Shown: one piece after another, positions 62,774-64,000 of the stretch
Numbering within the stretch: position 1 is the first letter of the stretch
Layout of the letters: each line of letters begins with the position of its first letter
The notes under the pieces: generated by a model
The model's input: the letters and a program-made list of their open reading frames with translations, nothing else
What the model was told of the DNA's origin: nothing
The model's database searches: none
NCBI RefSeq assembly: GCF_900188005.1
Contig: NZ_FZNR01000031.1
Span: 33,015 to 97,014, forward strand
Length of the DNA: 64,000 nucleotides
Reading direction: 5' to 3'
DNA from: Actinoplanes regularis
Lineage (GTDB): Bacteria; Actinomycetota; Actinomycetes; Mycobacteriales; Micromonosporaceae
Made by a program: the position numbers and the translations under genes

Positions 62774-63690
62774 TCATTCTCGGCAGGTCGGGTTTCTCGG
62801 CGTGATGTAGGACCAGAGCCCCGGCAAAGTCGTGATGGTGTCCGACTCGAGCGAATCGGGGAAGCGATGCCGCCAGATGCGCAAGGTCCGGTCGCGAGGC
62901 ATTGATCCGTATCCTCGGTAGGTCGGGTTCGCGTCGTGATGTAGGACGAGGATGGCCTTCCCGATGCGGGTCGCCCGGTGCGGGCTGCAGCGCAGCCTGG
63001 TCAGGACTTTCCAGGTCCTGAGGGTGGCGTTGGCGCGTTCGCCGATGGCGCGAATCTTCGCGTGGGCGCGGTTGACCTTCTTCTGCCAGCGGGAGAGTTT
63101 CGGCCGGTAGCGGTGGCGTTTGAACGGGGTCCGGATGCTGCCGCGGGCGCCTTGGTATGCCTTGTCGGCGAAGGTCATCACGTTCGCGTTGGTCAGCGTG
63201 TCGATGATGGTGTGGGTGCGAGCCGCGGTCAGGCCATCGACGGAGCCGGGCAGGGCAGCCGATGCCCAGATCAGTCGGCCTGCCGGATCGGCGATGACCT
63301 GCACGTTCACGCCGTGACGGCGATGTTTGCCAGAGTAGTAGGGCTTCTGGTCGGCGACCCGGTCGATCGGGACCTGGGTGCCGTCGAGGATGGCGTAGGC
63401 CAGCAGGCGGATGCTCTTCATCGCCGTGGTCAGGTCGTCGGCGGTAACGGCGAGCAGGTCGATGGCTCCTCGGACGTGGCGCCAGGCCATCGTGACGCCG
63501 ATCTCGAACCCGGAGGCCAGACGGGTCAGGGTGTCTCCGTTGCCAGGTAGGCAAGGGCTGGCAGGGCTTGCCAGCCGGGGTCGAGGCGCCGCCATCGGGA
63601 TCGCCGCTGGTAACGGCGGGATCGGATGAGGCCGGCGAGGTGGTTCAGGCTGCGGGTGGACAACGGAATCGCGGCAGGGTAAGACAGCAC
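62774..63690 (-). mobile_element. IS5-family (DDE_Tnp_4-like) insertion sequence transposase, frameshifted
   Basis: Starting at GTG, the first frame reads LSYPAAIPLSTRSLNHLAGLI to about 63545. The main frame continues NGDTLTRLASGFEIGVTMAW to the end. One base appears missing at the join. DDE residues are in AILDGTQVPIDR, TFADKAYQGA and ERANATLRTWKVL. Intact length would be about 305 residues. Either the shift is part of the element's expression or the copy is dead. A 13-bp inverted repeat lies just upstream. Confidence 0.85.
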
Positions 63691-63692
63691 AG

Positions 63693-63750
63693 CGAGGCTC
63701 CCGGTTGAGGCATCTGATCTTGATCGATTGCTGCCTTACCGGGAGCCTCG
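63693..63750. repeat. Inverted repeat at the IS end
   Basis: CGAGGCTCCCGGT (63693-63705) faces ACCGGGAGCCTCG (63738-63750), a 13-bp perfect stem just upstream of the transposase start. It may include the element's terminal inverted repeat, though a matching copy at the other end was not found. Confidence 0.55.
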
Positions 63751-63923
63751 TCCTATGTCGACACCGGCCTCCCGCACTGTCCGTGACCTGCACCGTCACG
63801 ATGAAAATGGCTCAGCCTGCCTTGATGACTGAGCGGCACTGGACGCCTGCTTCATCGTGGAGGACCGCTGAGGCATATCTGAGGACACGCGCAGATCTTG
63901 GCCTCAGAGGCCGGTCCGTGAGG

Positions 63924-64000
63924 TTACGTCCGTTTCTGGCTGAGGGTGAATAGGCCGGGCTGGGTCTCGGTCAGGATCTCGCGGTTGACCAGGCGTTTCA
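63924..64000 (-). CDS. C-terminal end of a gene running off the window (partial)
   Basis: Read from the window end, the frame gives KRLVNREILTETQPGLFTLS and a TAA stop. The pattern (helix, then R-x-I-L-x-E-x-x-P-G-L-F) is like the wing of a winged-helix DNA-binding or recombination protein. Too short to name. Confidence 0.4.
   Translation of the reverse strand, partial: KRLVNREILTETQPGLFTLSQKRT

Overview
The window is high-GC actinomycete DNA. Gene content (type I-G-like CRISPR-Cas, an FxLD lanthipeptide cluster, an actinobacterial conjugative element with PrgI/VirB4-type secretion genes, DUF4192 and DUF932 proteins) fits a filamentous actinobacterium, perhaps Micromonosporaceae. The family is inference only. 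Most of the window looks accessory.

Layout. (1) 1-6.3 kb: the end of a type I-G (formerly I-U) cas operon, with a small Cas8/Csb3-like protein, a Cas4-Cas1 fusion and Cas2, then a 44-repeat CRISPR array. The cas3 and effector genes would lie before base 1. The array decays at the end away from cas, so new spacers enter next to cas2. (2) 6.4-8.9 kb, minus strand: WXG100-like protein, alpha/beta hydrolase and lipoprotein. (3) 9.2-18.2 kb, minus strand: a class I FxLD lanthipeptide cluster with precursor, LanB, LanC, an extra stand-alone elimination-domain protein, a helical-repeat protein, the FxLD isoaspartate-type methyltransferase and a second methyltransferase. A permease/GNAT pair and a GPP34 protein lie upstream, and a divergent XRE-TPR regulator/GNAT pair follows. 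(4) 23.7-25.2 kb, minus strand: a two-gene unit whose unrelated proteins share a short Q/I/G-rich motif resembling bacterial amyloid signalling motifs.

(5) 25.7-55.6 kb: a conjugative element. Its left part holds small minus-strand genes: a GGDEF protein, zinc-ribbon proteins, a frameshifted sigma-like gene, and a DNA methylase with a motif-degraded partner. Its right part is a plus-strand type IV secretion module: VirB2-like pilin, VirB6-like protein, PrgI, VirB4, VirD4/TraG-like ATPase and a VirB1-like hydrolase. Replication-relaxation, DUF4192 and DUF932 genes accompany it. A decayed recombinase/XRE/recombinase trio interrupts the secretion operon. TGTCAG/CTGACA half-sites recur before several element operons and may be the operator of one regulator. 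No relaxase, intact integrase, tRNA or att site was recognised.

(6) 55.6-64 kb: a lower-GC patchwork with a frameshifted PIN-like gene, hypothetical genes, a truncated IS5-like remnant, three membrane-anchored extracellular proteins (two paralogous) and a frameshifted IS5-type transposase. Several frameshifts occur in accessory genes while very long genes remain open. Decay is more likely than poor sequence, but read-level checks would settle it.
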